A stretch of DNA of 5,441 nt, from positions 1-5,441 of the forward strand of contig SLMF01000478.1 of the NCBI GenBank assembly GCA_007133715.1, written 5' to 3'. The notes below the pieces were generated by a model. That model was not told the origin of the DNA. It saw only the letters and a program-made list of their open reading frames with translations, and ran no database searches. The position numbers were made by a program, and so were the translations under genes. Position 1 is the stretch's first letter. The number at the start of each line of letters is the position of its first letter. This document shows positions 5,392 to 5,441 of the stretch, piece by piece. Source of the stretch: Planctomycetaceae bacterium. Lineage in GTDB: Bacteria > Planctomycetota > Planctomycetia > Pirellulales > Pirellulaceae.

Positions 5392-5441
5392 AACGGCTAT
5401 CCCGAGTCTTGAATCCGGGGCTGTCCCATGCAATTCCGTAC
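5392..5441. other. 3' flank of the zinc-ribbon gene, no clear element
   Basis: Fifty bases to the window edge. CCCG (5401-5404) and CGGG (5416-5419) could form only a 4-bp stem, and no T-run follows, so no intrinsic terminator is called. An ATG at 5428 opens a frame (MQFR...) that runs off the edge; it has no ribosome site worth naming. Confidence 0.4.

Noticed and set aside
88..5415. CTTGAATC shared at 88-95 and 5408-5415 as flanking repeats of a mobile unit
   Set aside because: The exact match is only eight bases, with no extended similarity or associated transposase or integrase, so chance is sufficient.
5428..5441. ATG at 5428 as the start of a further gene
   Set aside because: Only four codons are visible and no convincing ribosome site precedes it.

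Overview
The window is GC-rich (genes roughly 63-66% GC by eye) and looks like bacterial chromosomal DNA, most likely from a planctomycete of the Pirellulales type. That assignment is an inference. It rests on a large secreted DUF4091 protein, a BRCT + MerR-type HTH + TPR fusion, and a small zinc-ribbon protein with one C-terminal membrane helix that resembles a protein type I recall from planctomycete genomes. No marker gene in the window proves the lineage.

Layout: positions 1-525 hold no convincing complete gene. The first 81 bases may be the tail of a gene entering from the left. The rest is a lower-GC, hairpin-rich intergenic stretch with several long C/G runs. Positions 526-3534 (minus strand) encode a 1002-residue exported, multi-domain DUF4091 / GH123-like putative glycoside hydrolase. 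Positions 3535-3742 are a divergent intergenic region with a good sigma70-like promoter for the minus-strand gene, a weaker candidate for the plus-strand gene, and three CCCGTT half-sites placed around the minus-strand promoter. Positions 3743-5089 (plus) encode the BRCT-HTH-TPR protein. Its stop codon overlaps the start of a 101-residue zinc-ribbon membrane protein (5086-5391) in an ATGA junction. The last 50 bases show no clear gene or terminator.

Working together: the two plus-strand genes almost certainly form a translationally coupled pair. A soluble DNA-binding/scaffold protein (HTH plus TPR) made with a small membrane-anchored zinc ribbon suggests a regulatory or membrane-tethered assembly role, but no function is known to me. 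The DUF4091 gene is transcribed away from this pair and probably acts outside the cytoplasm on a carbohydrate. The HTH protein might regulate the shared intergenic region, but the sequence alone cannot establish this. No CRISPR array, tRNA, rRNA, intact insertion sequence or defence system was seen.
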